Shown here in pieces: positions 7,460-15,617 of a DNA stretch of 64,000 bases. The stretch spans positions 2,356,001 through 2,420,000 of the forward strand of contig NZ_CP069535.1 of assembly GCF_016889805.1 (NCBI RefSeq), in the 5' to 3' direction. Position 1 is the first letter of the stretch; each line of letters starts with the position of its first letter. The DNA comes from Rhodanobacter sp. FDAARGOS 1247 (GTDB lineage: Bacteria > Pseudomonadota > Gammaproteobacteria > Xanthomonadales > Rhodanobacteraceae). The translations under genes were made by a program, and so were the position numbers. The notes under the pieces were generated by a model, which searched no databases, was not told the DNA's origin, and worked only from the letters and a program-made list of their open reading frames with translations.

Positions 7460-7497
7460 ATTCAAACGGTTGTAAGTGAACCTGACCCTGTTTTTCC
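7460..7497. repeat. Tag T
   Basis: AATTCAAACGGTTGTAAGTG followed by AACCTGACCCTGTTTTT. It is identical, apart from one base, to the tags that end the two 125-bp duplications at 7816-7940 and 8110-8237. Bases 7328-7459, to its left, hold only the promoter side of the small cysteine-rich gene and nothing else I can support. Confidence 0.65.
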
Positions 7498-7508
7498 ACC
7501 GTTTTTCC

Positions 7509-7803
7509 AATGCTCGAGGATGATACCGGCGAGACGGGCGCCCGCCGATCTTGTGGCACTCGCGATGGGAAGTACCCCAACGAACGCGCCCGTGCCTATC
7601 AGCAATGCTTGAACGCAGGCATCGCGCCCGATGACCTGCAGCAGCTGAGCGCGCACGCCAGCCAGGAACGCGCCCTTGGTGACGAGCGCTTCCAGCGCAT
7701 GGTGGAAACCACCCTCGGACGCCCCGCTGTGTGCCGCCCGCGCGGCCGACCACCGCGCACAAGCAGCCAGGAAGACATTTAATTAGCCACGTCCCCTTTA
7801 ATT
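7509..7803 (+). pseudogene. RAYT C-terminal fragment, copy 4 (best preserved)
   Basis: In one frame it reads NERARAYQQCLNAGIAPDDL and QQLSAHASQERALGDERFQR, continuing MVETTLGRPAVC to a GRPPRTSSQEDI end and stop (7780-7782). This is the RAYT C-terminal region; the block upstream of NERARAY appears shifted by one base relative to an ALGSTP-like segment. The AT-rich end motif occupies 7776-7803. No catalytic HUH domain is encoded, so the fragment cannot be active alone. Confidence 0.65.
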
Positions 7804-7815
7804 CCCTTTAATTCA

Positions 7816-7940
7816 GTTTTCCCCGATGACTTCCGCGCGATGGTGGGAGCCAATGCCCAACGCTTCGCCGGCATCAGGTCCCTACATCGACCGCCTCATG
7901 ACAATTCAAACGGTTGTAAGTGAACCTGACCCCGTTTTTG
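7816..7940. repeat. 125-bp direct repeat, copy D1
   Basis: Begins GTTTTCCCCGATGACTTCCG and ends with tag T (GTAAGTGAACCTGACCCC). It is repeated at 8110-8237 with a handful of substitutions (for example GGGAGCCAATG versus GGATGCCAACA). In one frame it would read FPDDFRAMVDANTQRFAGIR in the second copy, possibly a fragment of another lost gene. Between the copies (7941-8109) lies about 170 bp in which I see no gene. Confidence 0.7.
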
Positions 7941-8109
7941 CCGTTTTTGGCTCAAGCGCGCGGTGCAGAGCGCAAGTTCCAAATCTGACGCGCTCAAGTC
8001 GTTCCAGAGCACTTGTGCGAGCAGCGTCGTTGGTCAACTGAACCCTCTCCTTTAGAAGTGAAACGGAGCCCGTTACTGCCCGGTTATGGCGGTAAGTGAA
8101 CCTTACCCC

Positions 8110-8237
8110 GTTTTCCCCGATGACTTCCGCGCGATGGTGGATGCCAACACCCAACGCTTCGCCGGCATCAGGCCCCCACATCGACCGCCTCATGACAATT
8201 CAAACGGTTGTAAGTGAACCTGACCCCGTTTTTGGCT
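8110..8237. repeat. 125-bp direct repeat, copy D2
   Basis: The second copy of the repeat described at 7816-7940. It is followed by a doubled CCCCGTTTTTGGCTCC unit (8224-8256) that runs directly into RAYT copy 5. Confidence 0.7.
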
Positions 8238-8256
8238 CCGACCCCGTTTTTGGCTC

Positions 8257-8371
8257 CTTCCAGCGCATGGTGGAAACCACCCTCGGACACCCTACCGTGT
8301 GCCGCCCGCGTGGGCGGCCCCCGCGGGCAAGCGGCCAGCAAGACATTTAATTAGCCACGTCCCCTTTAATC
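8257..8371 (+). pseudogene. RAYT C-terminal fragment, copy 5 (truncated)
   Basis: Retains FQRMVETTLGHPTVCRPRGR and the PP..S.QQDI end with its stop, then the AT-rich end motif (8344-8371) and a second partial CCCGTCCCCTTTAAT. The left end is cut inside the coding sequence by the doubled CCCCGTTTTTGGCTCC tag. The HEPN gene's stop codon lies 34 nt beyond it. Confidence 0.6.
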
Positions 8372-8404
8372 CCGTCCCCTTTAATCCTTTAATCGTTTCG
8401 GCTT

Positions 8405-10171
8405 CTAGATTCCGTCCTTACTCACTAGCAATTCAGAAGATTCGCCGTCAATTTTATCCACACTATTAAGTCGATTCCTAAAACTTCCGTATAGGATCGC
8501 ACCGAGTTCGAACGACTGCTCAATTGTAACAGCGCCATACTCCCCACAGGAAAGTCCAATGACATCGAAAAGCATAATATCAAAATAGCTATGCCCGTTC
8601 TCTATAAGCGTACTAAGGTATGAAGGACTACGACTAGTATGCACGATTAAATTTCGTGCACGATAGAGCCGCCGGAGCTGCCACGCCACTTTCTTCTCGT
8701 GCCGATCGAGCATCGAAATAATATTTTTCGATGTTGCGAGCTGTTCTGATAGCTTAAAACATCGATATCGCAAAAGATGAAAATCGCCAAGTCTCCCATA
8801 TAACTCATCACGAATTTCCCGGCAATCTTCTGACGCTATTAGGCGGGCAACCTTCTGTAGAGCAGACGCACCTTTCTCGGAAGGCACCTTGTTCAGTATT
8901 TTCTTGATTCTCCATCGATCCCATCTGGTCAAATCAAAGAGAAGCGTCTCTAGCAGCCTTCTTGTGTAAGATCGCGCAACAAATGGAGTTGTCGCCTTTA
9001 TAACCTGTTTAATCTTTGATCCACCGACATGCGATGGAACTAAGGTCTCAATAGCGGTCCACAGATTTACCAACTGATTGTCAGCAATATCCTGTGCGAC
9101 ACAAATACCGTGAAGATCAGCCACACGATTAAAACGCTGAAAGCTACTTCGATCATTTCGCGCAGAAAATCTAGTCAACAAAATGTTGAGTTCCTTAGAC
9201 GCCTTATCTGGCCGTAAATCAAAGGCCTTTTCCATCGGCCCTTTCGGAGCAATGGCAACCGCAGACTTTTTGTCGCAGCATTGACGAACAACTAAAGCCT
9301 CTGGACGCCACGTCAACTGGCTCTTATGGTAGAACAGAGTGAAAAGATCACTTAGATTGTCCAGCCGACCGAAGGCTTTGTGACGCGCGGAAAAAGCGTC
9401 GAAGGCCCTGACTTTGAGGACCTTGATAAATACCTCATTCTCCGTTTTTGGATTATCCAATAGGTATTCTGCGTTTTCTTCGGGCAACTCATCAAGTATC
9501 TCAAGCCCGAACGAACCTATAGATCCCGACACACCCTTAATTTGTGAAGAACCCAGAAAATATACAGAGTAGCTATGAATCTTGGGCGTTACCAAACTAA
9601 TAAATCCGTCCAAATCGTCTGGCGAACATATGTCAGAGCCGTCGGGCGAAAAGAAATATTCCTGCGTGGAGTTGAAGATGAACTGCTTACTCATCCCCAC
9701 ATTGATTAATGTCGTAACTAGCGACGAAGCGAGGCTGTCGATTTCTCGCTTTGCGGACTGTCGAACTGCTACTGCAAGCCTATCAATTAAAGCATGAAGA
9801 TACCGACTTGAATTAATGGTTCGGCCCAGCGCCTCCAAACGTAGCTTCGTTACGGGCAGAGGCGTCTCGTCATTTCTAAGTGTGTAGTAATTGATATCTG
9901 CGTTTAGCAGATTTTTCGCGACATCGTCATTTTGAAGACTCCAAGTTAGCTCCTCCAGAACCGGCTCAAGATTAGCCGGCTCAATGAAGCCCTTGTCTAT
10001 CTCATAAATAAGTTCAATCGCCTCAACGCATAGAAAGGGTGCATTTAATGCGGGCGGCTTATAAGTATCAAGGGTGTAGTCAAATAAGAGCTCATCTAGT
10101 CTTTGAGCAAAAAACAGAAGCCCAACCGTTTGATCATCAAGCGTCCATCGACTGAGATTCTTCAGCCTCAT
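8405..10171 (-). CDS. HEPN-motif protein of 588 aa, possible RNase/defence protein
   Basis: An AT-rich gene compared with everything to its right. The C-terminal third has the layout of Apea-like HEPN domains: LVNLWTAIETLVPSH (about residue 370) starts a long helical bundle. Near residue 510 is LRRLYRARNLIVHTS, which contains the R-x4-H motif (RNLIVH) that forms the RNase active site in HEPN proteins. The N-terminal ~350 residues match nothing I recognise and may sense a trigger. HEPN proteins act mainly as RNases in phage defence, toxin-antitoxin or stress systems; the function here is inferred from the motif only. ATG at 10171 has GGGGGCGAGG just upstream. It has no partner gene. It is the last island gene before icmF, 48 bp downstream of icmF on the same strand, so read-through from icmF is possible. 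Confidence 0.6.
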   Translation of the reverse strand: MRLKNLSRWTLDDQTVGLLFFAQRLDELLFDYTLDTYKPPALNAPFLCVEAIELIYEIDKGFIEPANLEPVLEELTWSLQNDDVAKNLLNADINYYTLRNDETPLPVTKLRLEALGRTINSSRYLHALIDRLAVAVRQSAKREIDSLASSLVTTLINVGMSKQFIFNSTQEYFFSPDGSDICSPDDLDGFISLVTPKIHSYSVYFLGSSQIKGVSGSIGSFGLEILDELPEENAEYLLDNPKTENEVFIKVLKVRAFDAFSARHKAFGRLDNLSDLFTLFYHKSQLTWRPEALVVRQCCDKKSAVAIAPKGPMEKAFDLRPDKASKELNILLTRFSARNDRSSFQRFNRVADLHGICVAQDIADNQLVNLWTAIETLVPSHVGGSKIKQVIKATTPFVARSYTRRLLETLLFDLTRWDRWRIKKILNKVPSEKGASALQKVARLIASEDCREIRDELYGRLGDFHLLRYRCFKLSEQLATSKNIISMLDRHEKKVAWQLRRLYRARNLIVHTSRSPSYLSTLIENGHSYFDIMLFDVIGLSCGEYGAVTIEQSFELGAILYGSFRNRLNSVDKIDGESSELLVSKDGI

Positions 10172-10219
10172 CCTCGCCCCCTACATATCCGTTGAAAAGC
10201 GCCATCCGTGCCTCCTTCC

Positions 10220-13200
10220 TCACATATTCCGCCGATACTCCCCCCCCACCTCATAAAGCGCATGCGAAATCTGCCCCAACGAGTTGTACTTCACCGCCTC
10301 CATCAACCGCTCAAACACATTCCCCCGCTCCCGCGCCGTGTCCTGCAGCGTCCGCAAGCTCCCCGGCACCAGTGAGTTCCGCGCCTCACCATACAACTTC
10401 ACATGCGCAATCTGCGCCCCCTTCTCCTCCTCCGTCGACCGGATCAACTCGATCTCGGTAGCAATCTCCCCCCCATGATCCTTCGGCAGGAACGTATTCA
10501 CGCCGATCAACGGCAACGAGCCATCATGCTTCTTGTGCTCGTAATACATCGACTCTTCCTGGATCTTGCCGCGCTGGTACATGGTGTCCATCGCGCCGAG
10601 CACGCCGCCGCGCTCGCTGATCGCCTCGAACTCCTTGTACACCGCTTCCTCGACCAGGTCGGTCAGCGTGTCGACGACGTAGCTGCCCTGCCACGGGTTC
10701 TCGTTGAAGTTGAGGCCGAGTTCCTTGTTGATGATCATCTGGATCGCCACCGCGCGGCGCACGCTTTCCTCGGTGGGCGTGGTGATCGCTTCGTCGTAGG
10801 CGTTGGTGTGCAGGGAGTTGCAGTTGTCGAACAGCGCGTACATCGCCTGCAGCGTGGTGCGGATGTCGTTGAACTGGATTTCCTGCGCGTGCAGCGAGCG
10901 ACCTGAGGTCTGGATGTGGTACTTCATCATCTGGCTGCGGCTGCTGGCACCGTAGCGCTCGCGCATGGCGCGGGCCCAGATGCGGCGGGCGACGCGGCCG
11001 ATGACGGTGTATTCCGGGTCCATGCCGTTGGAGAAGAAGAAGCTGAGGTTGGGCGCGAAGTCGTCCACCTTCATGCCGCGGGCGAGGTAGTACTCGACGA
11101 TGGTGAAGCCGTTGCTGAGGGTGAAGGCGAGCTGGCTGATCGGGTTGGCGCCCGCTTCGGCGATGTGGTAACCGCTGATGCTGACCGAGTAGAAGTTGCG
11201 CACCTTGTGGTCGACGAAGTACTGCTGGATGTCGCCCATCATGCGCAGCGCGAATTCGGTGGAGAAGATGCAGGTGTTCTGCGCCTGGTCTTCCTTCAGG
11301 ATGTCGGCCTGCACGGTGCCGCGCACCTGGGTCAGCGTTTCGGTCTTGATGCGGGCGTAGGTTTCGGCGTCGACCAGTTCATCGCCGGACACGCCAAGCA
11401 AGCCGAGGCCGAGGCCTTCGTTGCCCTTGGGCAGGTCACCCAGGTATTGCGGGCGCTGGCGGCCTTCGTAGAGCTTGGCGATCTTCTTTTCCGCTTCCGC
11501 CCAGCGCGCGTCATCAGCGCGCAGGTATTTCTCCACGTTCTGGTCGATGGCGGTGTTCATGAACATCGCCAGGATCATCGGCGCGGGGCCGTTGATGGTC
11601 ATCGACACCGAGGTGCTGGGCGCGCTCAAGTCGAAGCCGGAGTACAGCTTCTTCATGTCGTCGAGCGTGGCGATGTTGACGCCGGAGTTGCCGATCTTGC
11701 CGTAGATGTCCGGGCGCGGCGCGGGGTCTTCGCCGTACAGGGTGACCGAGTCGAACGCGGTGGACAGGCGCGTGGCGGCGCCGCCCTGGCTCAGGTAATG
11801 GAAGCGGCGGTTGGTGCGCTCGGGCGTGCCTTCGCCGGCGAACATGCGGGTGGGATCTTCGCCGCTGCGGCGGTACGGGTAGACGCCGCCGGTGTACGGG
11901 TAGTGGCCGGGCAGGTTTTCCTTGCCGAGGAAGGTGACGAGTTCGCCCCAGTCCTTGGACTTCGGCGGGGCGACCTTCGGGATCTTCTGGTGGCTCAGGG
12001 ATTCGCGATAGTTGTCGACGCGGATGACCTTGTCGCGGACCTTGTATTCGTTGACGTCGGCGGTGACCGATTGGTACAGCGCCGGCCATTCGCGCAGCTG
12101 ATGAATCGCTTCGTGGCTGAGTTCCTTGAGGGCGGCGTTGTAGCGTTGGCGCAGGAGGAGCATGGAACGGTCGGTCGTGGCCGTGCCCCCATCCGTCCGT
12201 TGGGCACCTTCCCCCGCAGGCGGGGGAAGGGAGGCATCCAGAGCGTCGCTGGTGTAGAGGTCGAGGGGTTTGGGCAGCTTGTCGTCGCCCAGTTCCTTCA
12301 ATGCTTCGTAGTAGTGCTGCGCCTTGCTGGCGAATTCGGCCTGGGTCTCGATGCCCTTGTTGATGGCGCGGCCCTGCTCGGCGATCTCGGCGAGGTAGCG
12401 CACGCGGGCGCCGGGGATCAGCACGGTGGCGCGGGGTTCTTTCAGGGTGGTGTCGAGTTGCGGGGTCCAGCTGCATCCGGCTTCGGCTGGGGCTACCCCA
12501 CCCTGCCCTCCCCTGGAAGGGGAGGGTTCCAGAGCGGGCTGCCCTGCCTTGGAAGTGGCCGCGCCCAGATGCAGCTTTTCGCGCATCAGGCGGCACAGGT
12601 TGGTAAACATCCAGGTGACGCCCGGATCGTTGAACTGGCTGGCGATGGTCGGGTAGACCGGCACGTCGTCATCTTTCACGCTGAACGCGGTGTGGTTGCG
12701 CTTCCACTGCTTGCGCACGTCGCGCAGCGCGTCTTCGGCGCCGCGCTTGTCGAACTTGTTGAGCACCACCAGGTCGGCGAAGTCGATCATGTCGATCTTC
12801 TCCAGCTGGCTGGCGGCGCCGTAGTCGCTGGTCATCACGTAGACCGGGAAGTCGACCAGGTCGACGATCTCCGAATCGCTCTGGCCGATGCCGGCGGTCT
12901 CGACGATCACCAGGTCGTACGGCTGGCTCTTCAGGAAGTCGATGCAGTCGTGCAGCACCACGCTGGTGGCGGCGTGCTGGCGGCGGGTGGCCATGGAGCG
13001 CATGTAGACGCGATGGGACCTCAACGAGTTCATGCGGATGCGATCGCCCAGCAGCGCGCCACCGGAGCGGCGGCGGGTGGGGTCGACGGCGAGCACGGCG
13101 ATGCGCATGTCGGGGAAGGCGTGCAGGAAGCGCAGCAGCAGTTCGTCCACCACGCTGGACTTGCCGGCGCCGCCGGTGCCGGTGAGGCCGAGTACCGGGG

Positions 13201-13810
13201 TCTGCTTGCCGGCCAGCTTCCATTCCTTGCGCAGGCGTTCCAGCTCGGCGTCGCCGAGGCGGCCTTCCTCGATGGTGGATAGCATGTGGCCGATGGAGAT
13301 TTCGTCATCGACGTCGACCTTGCTGGCGGCGGTTTCGACGCGCTGGTCGACCGCGGCGCGGGTGCGGTTCATCACGTCCTCGATCATCTCGACCAGGCCC
13401 AGCTTCATGCCGTCGTTCGGATGGTAGATGCGCTCGACGCCGTAGGCCTGCAGCTCGCGGATTTCCTCCGGCGTGATGGTGCCGCCGCCACCGCCGAACA
13501 CGCGCACGTGGCCGGCGCCGCGCTCGCGCAGCATGTCGACCATGTACTTGAAGTATTCGACGTGGCCGCCCTGGTAGGACGACAGCGCGATCGCGTCGGC
13601 GTCTTCCTGCAGCGCGGCGCGCACCACGTCCTCGACCGAGCGGTTGTGGCCCAGGTGGATCACCTCCGCACCCTGCGACTGGATGATCCGCCGCATGATG
13701 TTGATGGCGGCATCGTGGCCATCGAACAGGCTGGCGGCGGTGACGAAGCGCAGCGGGGTGGTTTCCGTCTGGGGGGCGCTGGCGGGGACGTGCTTGGCGG
13801 GGGAACTCAT
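10220..13810 (-). CDS. icmF: Fused isobutyryl-CoA mutase IcmF (B12-dependent mutase with G-protein chaperone)
   Basis: A 1196-aa protein that interconverts isobutyryl-CoA and n-butyryl-CoA (or similar acyl-CoAs) using adenosylcobalamin. Domain order: cobalamin-binding domain with [13 protein letters not shown] (about residues 28-40); MeaB-like GTPase with P-loop [12 protein letters not shown] (about 206-217); a linker; and the methylmalonyl-CoA-mutase-type barrel from about residue 560 ([40 protein letters not shown]). ATG at 13810 was chosen because the cobalamin domain starts directly after it; the longer open frame to 14605 is a shadow. As I recall, IcmF proteins are about 1,090 aa, and the excess lies in the linker, where two palindromic repeats are read in frame. 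It fits branched-chain amino-acid catabolism, with leucine dehydrogenase and isovaleryl-CoA dehydrogenase nearby. Confidence 0.93.
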   Translation of the reverse strand: MSSPAKHVPASAPQTETTPLRFVTAASLFDGHDAAINIMRRIIQSQGAEVIHLGHNRSVEDVVRAALQEDADAIALSSYQGGHVEYFKYMVDMLRERGAGHVRVFGGGGGTITPEEIRELQAYGVERIYHPNDGMKLGLVEMIEDVMNRTRAAVDQRVETAASKVDVDDEISIGHMLSTIEEGRLGDAELERLRKEWKLAGKQTPVLGLTGTGGAGKSSVVDELLLRFLHAFPDMRIAVLAVDPTRRRSGGALLGDRIRMNSLRSHRVYMRSMATRRQHAATSVVLHDCIDFLKSQPYDLVIVETAGIGQSDSEIVDLVDFPVYVMTSDYGAASQLEKIDMIDFADLVVLNKFDKRGAEDALRDVRKQWKRNHTAFSVKDDDVPVYPTIASQFNDPGVTWMFTNLCRLMREKLHLGAATSKAGQPALEPSPSRGGQGGVAPAEAGCSWTPQLDTTLKEPRATVLIPGARVRYLAEIAEQGRAINKGIETQAEFASKAQHYYEALKELGDDKLPKPLDLYTSDALDASLPPPAGEGAQRTDGGTATTDRSMLLLRQRYNAALKELSHEAIHQLREWPALYQSVTADVNEYKVRDKVIRVDNYRESLSHQKIPKVAPPKSKDWGELVTFLGKENLPGHYPYTGGVYPYRRSGEDPTRMFAGEGTPERTNRRFHYLSQGGAATRLSTAFDSVTLYGEDPAPRPDIYGKIGNSGVNIATLDDMKKLYSGFDLSAPSTSVSMTINGPAPMILAMFMNTAIDQNVEKYLRADDARWAEAEKKIAKLYEGRQRPQYLGDLPKGNEGLGLGLLGVSGDELVDAETYARIKTETLTQVRGTVQADILKEDQAQNTCIFSTEFALRMMGDIQQYFVDHKVRNFYSVSISGYHIAEAGANPISQLAFTLSNGFTIVEYYLARGMKVDDFAPNLSFFFSNGMDPEYTVIGRVARRIWARAMRERYGASSRSQMMKYHIQTSGRSLHAQEIQFNDIRTTLQAMYALFDNCNSLHTNAYDEAITTPTEESVRRAVAIQMIINKELGLNFNENPWQGSYVVDTLTDLVEEAVYKEFEAISERGGVLGAMDTMYQRGKIQEESMYYEHKKHDGSLPLIGVNTFLPKDHGGEIATEIELIRSTEEEKGAQIAHVKLYGEARNSLVPGSLRTLQDTARERGNVFERLMEAVKYNSLGQISHALYEVGGEYRRNM
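12207..12230. repeat. Palindromic repeat inside icmF, element I
   Basis: Perfect 11-bp arms CCTTCCCCCGC and GCGGGGGAAGG around AG, located in the linker coding region (about residues 527-535 of IcmF). With its surroundings it encodes [16 protein letters not shown], a low-complexity segment unlike the family. The palindrome resembles interspersed intergenic repeats of Xanthomonadales and appears to have been inserted in frame. Confidence 0.7.
12506..12526. repeat. Palindromic repeat inside icmF, element II
   Basis: Nine-bp arms CCCTCCCCT and AGGGGAGGG around GGA, at about residues 429-435 of IcmF. It is read in frame as part of [20 protein letters not shown], just after the GTPase domain. It is of a different repeat family from element I. 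Confidence 0.7.
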
Positions 13811-13847
13811 GGCAACTCCGGCATCGATGCTTGAACCTGTCGATTCT

Positions 13848-13960
13848 AGTGGATCGACGACGGGCTCGCGGGATTGCCGGCGTACCTTGGCGTACGGACA
13901 TGCGGCTGTACCGACCCCTTGCCATCGACGCTTTCGCGGGAATGACGGCAACCGGGAGGG
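13848..13960. repeat. Interspersed repeat in the icmF leader region
   Basis: The 180-bp gap between icmF and the alpha/beta hydrolase holds GGGCTCGCGGGATTGCCGGC and, further on, CGCTTTCGCGGGAATGACGG. These are two related units of the kind common between genes in this order, separated by an imperfect GTACCTTGGCGTAC palindrome. It probably carries the icmF leader. I see no clear promoter boxes. Confidence 0.4.
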
Positions 13961-13992
13961 CCTGGAGGCGAAGGAGTCGCTGGCGGGAATGG

Positions 13993-14895
13993 CTAGAGGC
14001 AGAGCGCCAGGTTCGGGCTGCCGATCACCCGCGTGCCGACGACTTCGCCGCGCACGAAGGCCAGCGCGGCGTCGATCACTTCCGGCGCATCGAGCACGCG
14101 GCGATGGCCCAGGCCCTGGGTGGTGAACAGTCGCGCGCCGGGCCAGAACTGGGCGTAGCGTTCGCCCTCGCCCCACGGCACGTCGGCGTCGTCGAGGTCG
14201 TGCACGATCAGTGCGGGCTGGCCCAGCGCAGGCAGGCGGCGATGCACCTGCAGTTGTTCGACGCTGACGCCGGTGCGGCGCAGCAGCCAGTCGTAGAACG
14301 GCTGGCGCAGGTGTTCGCCCAGGCGCACGAAGCGGAAGAAGCGGCTGGCCGCGGCCTTCATGTCCGCCGCGGGCGCCACCAGGATCAGCCGATCGGCATG
14401 CCAGTCCTCGTCCTGGGCGAAGGTGACGGCGGCACCGCCCAGCGAGTGGCCGACGGCCAGCGCGGCGCGGCCGTAGTGTTCGCCGATCGCGTGGGTGGTG
14501 GCGGTGAATTCGGGCAGCGTGCACAGCTTGCCGCTGCTGTGGCCGTGGCCGGGCTGGTCGAACGTGACCACGGCGAAGCCCAGCGCACGCAAGCCCGCCA
14601 CCCACGGCAGGAAACGCAGGCCGAAGCTGGACCAGCCGTGCGCCAGCAGCGTGTACGGCTGGGTCGCGGGATCGCCCCAGATGTAGGTGGCGATGGTTTC
14701 GCCGCGGACCTGCAACTCGCCGCGCTGCATCTGCGCATCGCCCTGCACCGCGTCGGCGCGAACACGGCTGCTGGCGAACGGGGTGGCGAACAGGCGCGCG
14801 GCGCGGTTCACGGTGCGCTTCGGTGCGATCCGTCCGCCCAGCACGAAGCCGGTGCGCACGGTGGTGAGTTTGAGTCGGTCGATGACGGTGGACAT
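13993..14895 (-). CDS. Alpha/beta hydrolase
   Basis: A 300-aa protein of the alpha/beta-hydrolase fold: [16 protein letters not shown] supplies the oxyanion region, [11 protein letters not shown] the strand-turn motif, and VGHSLGGAA the nucleophile elbow with its serine (about residue 146). A late Asp ([12 protein letters not shown]) and His (GLGHRRVL) complete a probable triad. There is no signal peptide, so it is likely a cytoplasmic esterase/lipase-like enzyme of unknown substrate. It is transcribed with, and downstream of, a TetR gene 10 bp away, which probably controls it. Confidence 0.82.
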   Translation of the reverse strand: MSTVIDRLKLTTVRTGFVLGGRIAPKRTVNRAARLFATPFASSRVRADAVQGDAQMQRGELQVRGETIATYIWGDPATQPYTLLAHGWSSFGLRFLPWVAGLRALGFAVVTFDQPGHGHSSGKLCTLPEFTATTHAIGEHYGRAALAVGHSLGGAAVTFAQDEDWHADRLILVAPAADMKAAASRFFRFVRLGEHLRQPFYDWLLRRTGVSVEQLQVHRRLPALGQPALIVHDLDDADVPWGEGERYAQFWPGARLFTTQGLGHRRVLDAPEVIDAALAFVRGEVVGTRVIGSPNLALCL

Positions 14896-14905
14896 GGGTT
14901 TCGCC

Positions 14906-15508
14906 TCAGGTTTGCCAGCTGCGCCACAGGCGCTCGAAGGCCGCGCGGGTGCGCTGGCCGGCTTCGTCGAATCCGAACAGCCCGGCGTCGTGGTGCAGGC
15001 CGAGCATCAGGGCGTAGATCTCGAAGGCGAGCTGGGCGACGTCGGTGTCGCTGCGCAGCTCGCCCAGCTCGACCGCCTGCGCGATCGCTTTTTGCAATTC
15101 ATCGCGCCAGCCGGACTGTTGCCGCACCACGCCATCGTGCAGCGCGCCGTCGCGGCCGTCGTATTCGCTGGCGGCGGACAGCAGCACGCAACCGCTCTGG
15201 TGTTCGCGGCTCCATGCGAACCAGTTCGCCACGATCGCACGCAGCCGCGGCAGGCCGCGCGGCTGTTTCAGGGCGGGCATCAGCACCTGGCTCACGAAGC
15301 GGTTGCGGCCGGTGTCGAGCACGGCCAGTTGCAGCTCTTCGCGCGAGCCGAAGTGGGCGAACACGCCGCTCTTGGACATGCCCACGTCGGCGGCCAGGTT
15401 GCCGATCGACAGGCCTTCCAGCCCGTCACGACGAGCCAGCGCGTAGGCGTGGTCGAGGATGGTTTCGCGGGTGGTGGCGCGTTTGCCGGGGAGGGTTGCG
15501 GTCGTCAT
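14906..15508 (-). CDS. TetR family transcriptional regulator
   Basis: A 200-aa protein with an N-terminal TetR helix-turn-helix: RETILDHAYALARRDGLEGL, then SIGNLAADVGMSKSGVFAHF (about residues 12-52). Its C-terminal ligand domain is of the TetR_C type seen with YcdC-like or lipid-related regulators (FAWSREHQSGCVLLSAASEY). I chose ATG at 15508; the 13 codons before it are promoter DNA. It probably represses itself and the hydrolase behind it. A perfect ACGATCGT palindrome (15524-15531) lies about 15 nt upstream of the start and is a candidate operator. Confidence 0.85.
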   Translation of the reverse strand: MTTATLPGKRATTRETILDHAYALARRDGLEGLSIGNLAADVGMSKSGVFAHFGSREELQLAVLDTGRNRFVSQVLMPALKQPRGLPRLRAIVANWFAWSREHQSGCVLLSAASEYDGRDGALHDGVVRQQSGWRDELQKAIAQAVELGELRSDTDVAQLAFEIYALMLGLHHDAGLFGFDEAGQRTRAAFERLWRSWQT

Positions 15509-15523
15509 GCGGCAGAAAATAGC

Positions 15524-15531
15524 ACGATCGT
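15524..15531. promoter_or_regulatory. Candidate TetR operator
   Basis: The perfect 8-bp palindrome ACGATCGT, within GCACGATCGTTCGTACATT, lies between the divergent TetR gene and the M48 peptidase gene. The site is proposed from position and symmetry only. Confidence 0.3.
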
Positions 15532-15617
15532 TCGTACATTTCATCAACGCCGTGTTGATCCCGACCGTGATTTCCTGCGGTTATGCTCGAATCACGACCG
15601 TCCTCAGGGGATCACGC

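Noticed and set aside
430..8404. Integron-type gene cassette array
   Set aside because: The cassette look is real, but there is no integrase and no attC-like site with core RYYYAAC and inverse-core sequences. The boundaries are RAYT tags instead.
10172..10219. tRNA or att site at the right edge of the accessory island
   Set aside because: Only 48 bp of ordinary sequence lies between the HEPN gene and icmF; no tRNA 3' end or direct repeat matching the left side was seen.
10916..13282. A 788-codon plus-strand open frame antisense to icmF
   Set aside because: Composition is typical of a GC-rich shadow frame (long V/A/D/H runs), with no recognisable domain. icmF on the other strand is certain.
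13811..14605. A 265-residue N-terminal extension of IcmF
   Set aside because: The open frame continues upstream but overlaps the real hydrolase gene in another frame and repeat DNA. The cobalamin-binding domain begins directly after ATG 13810.
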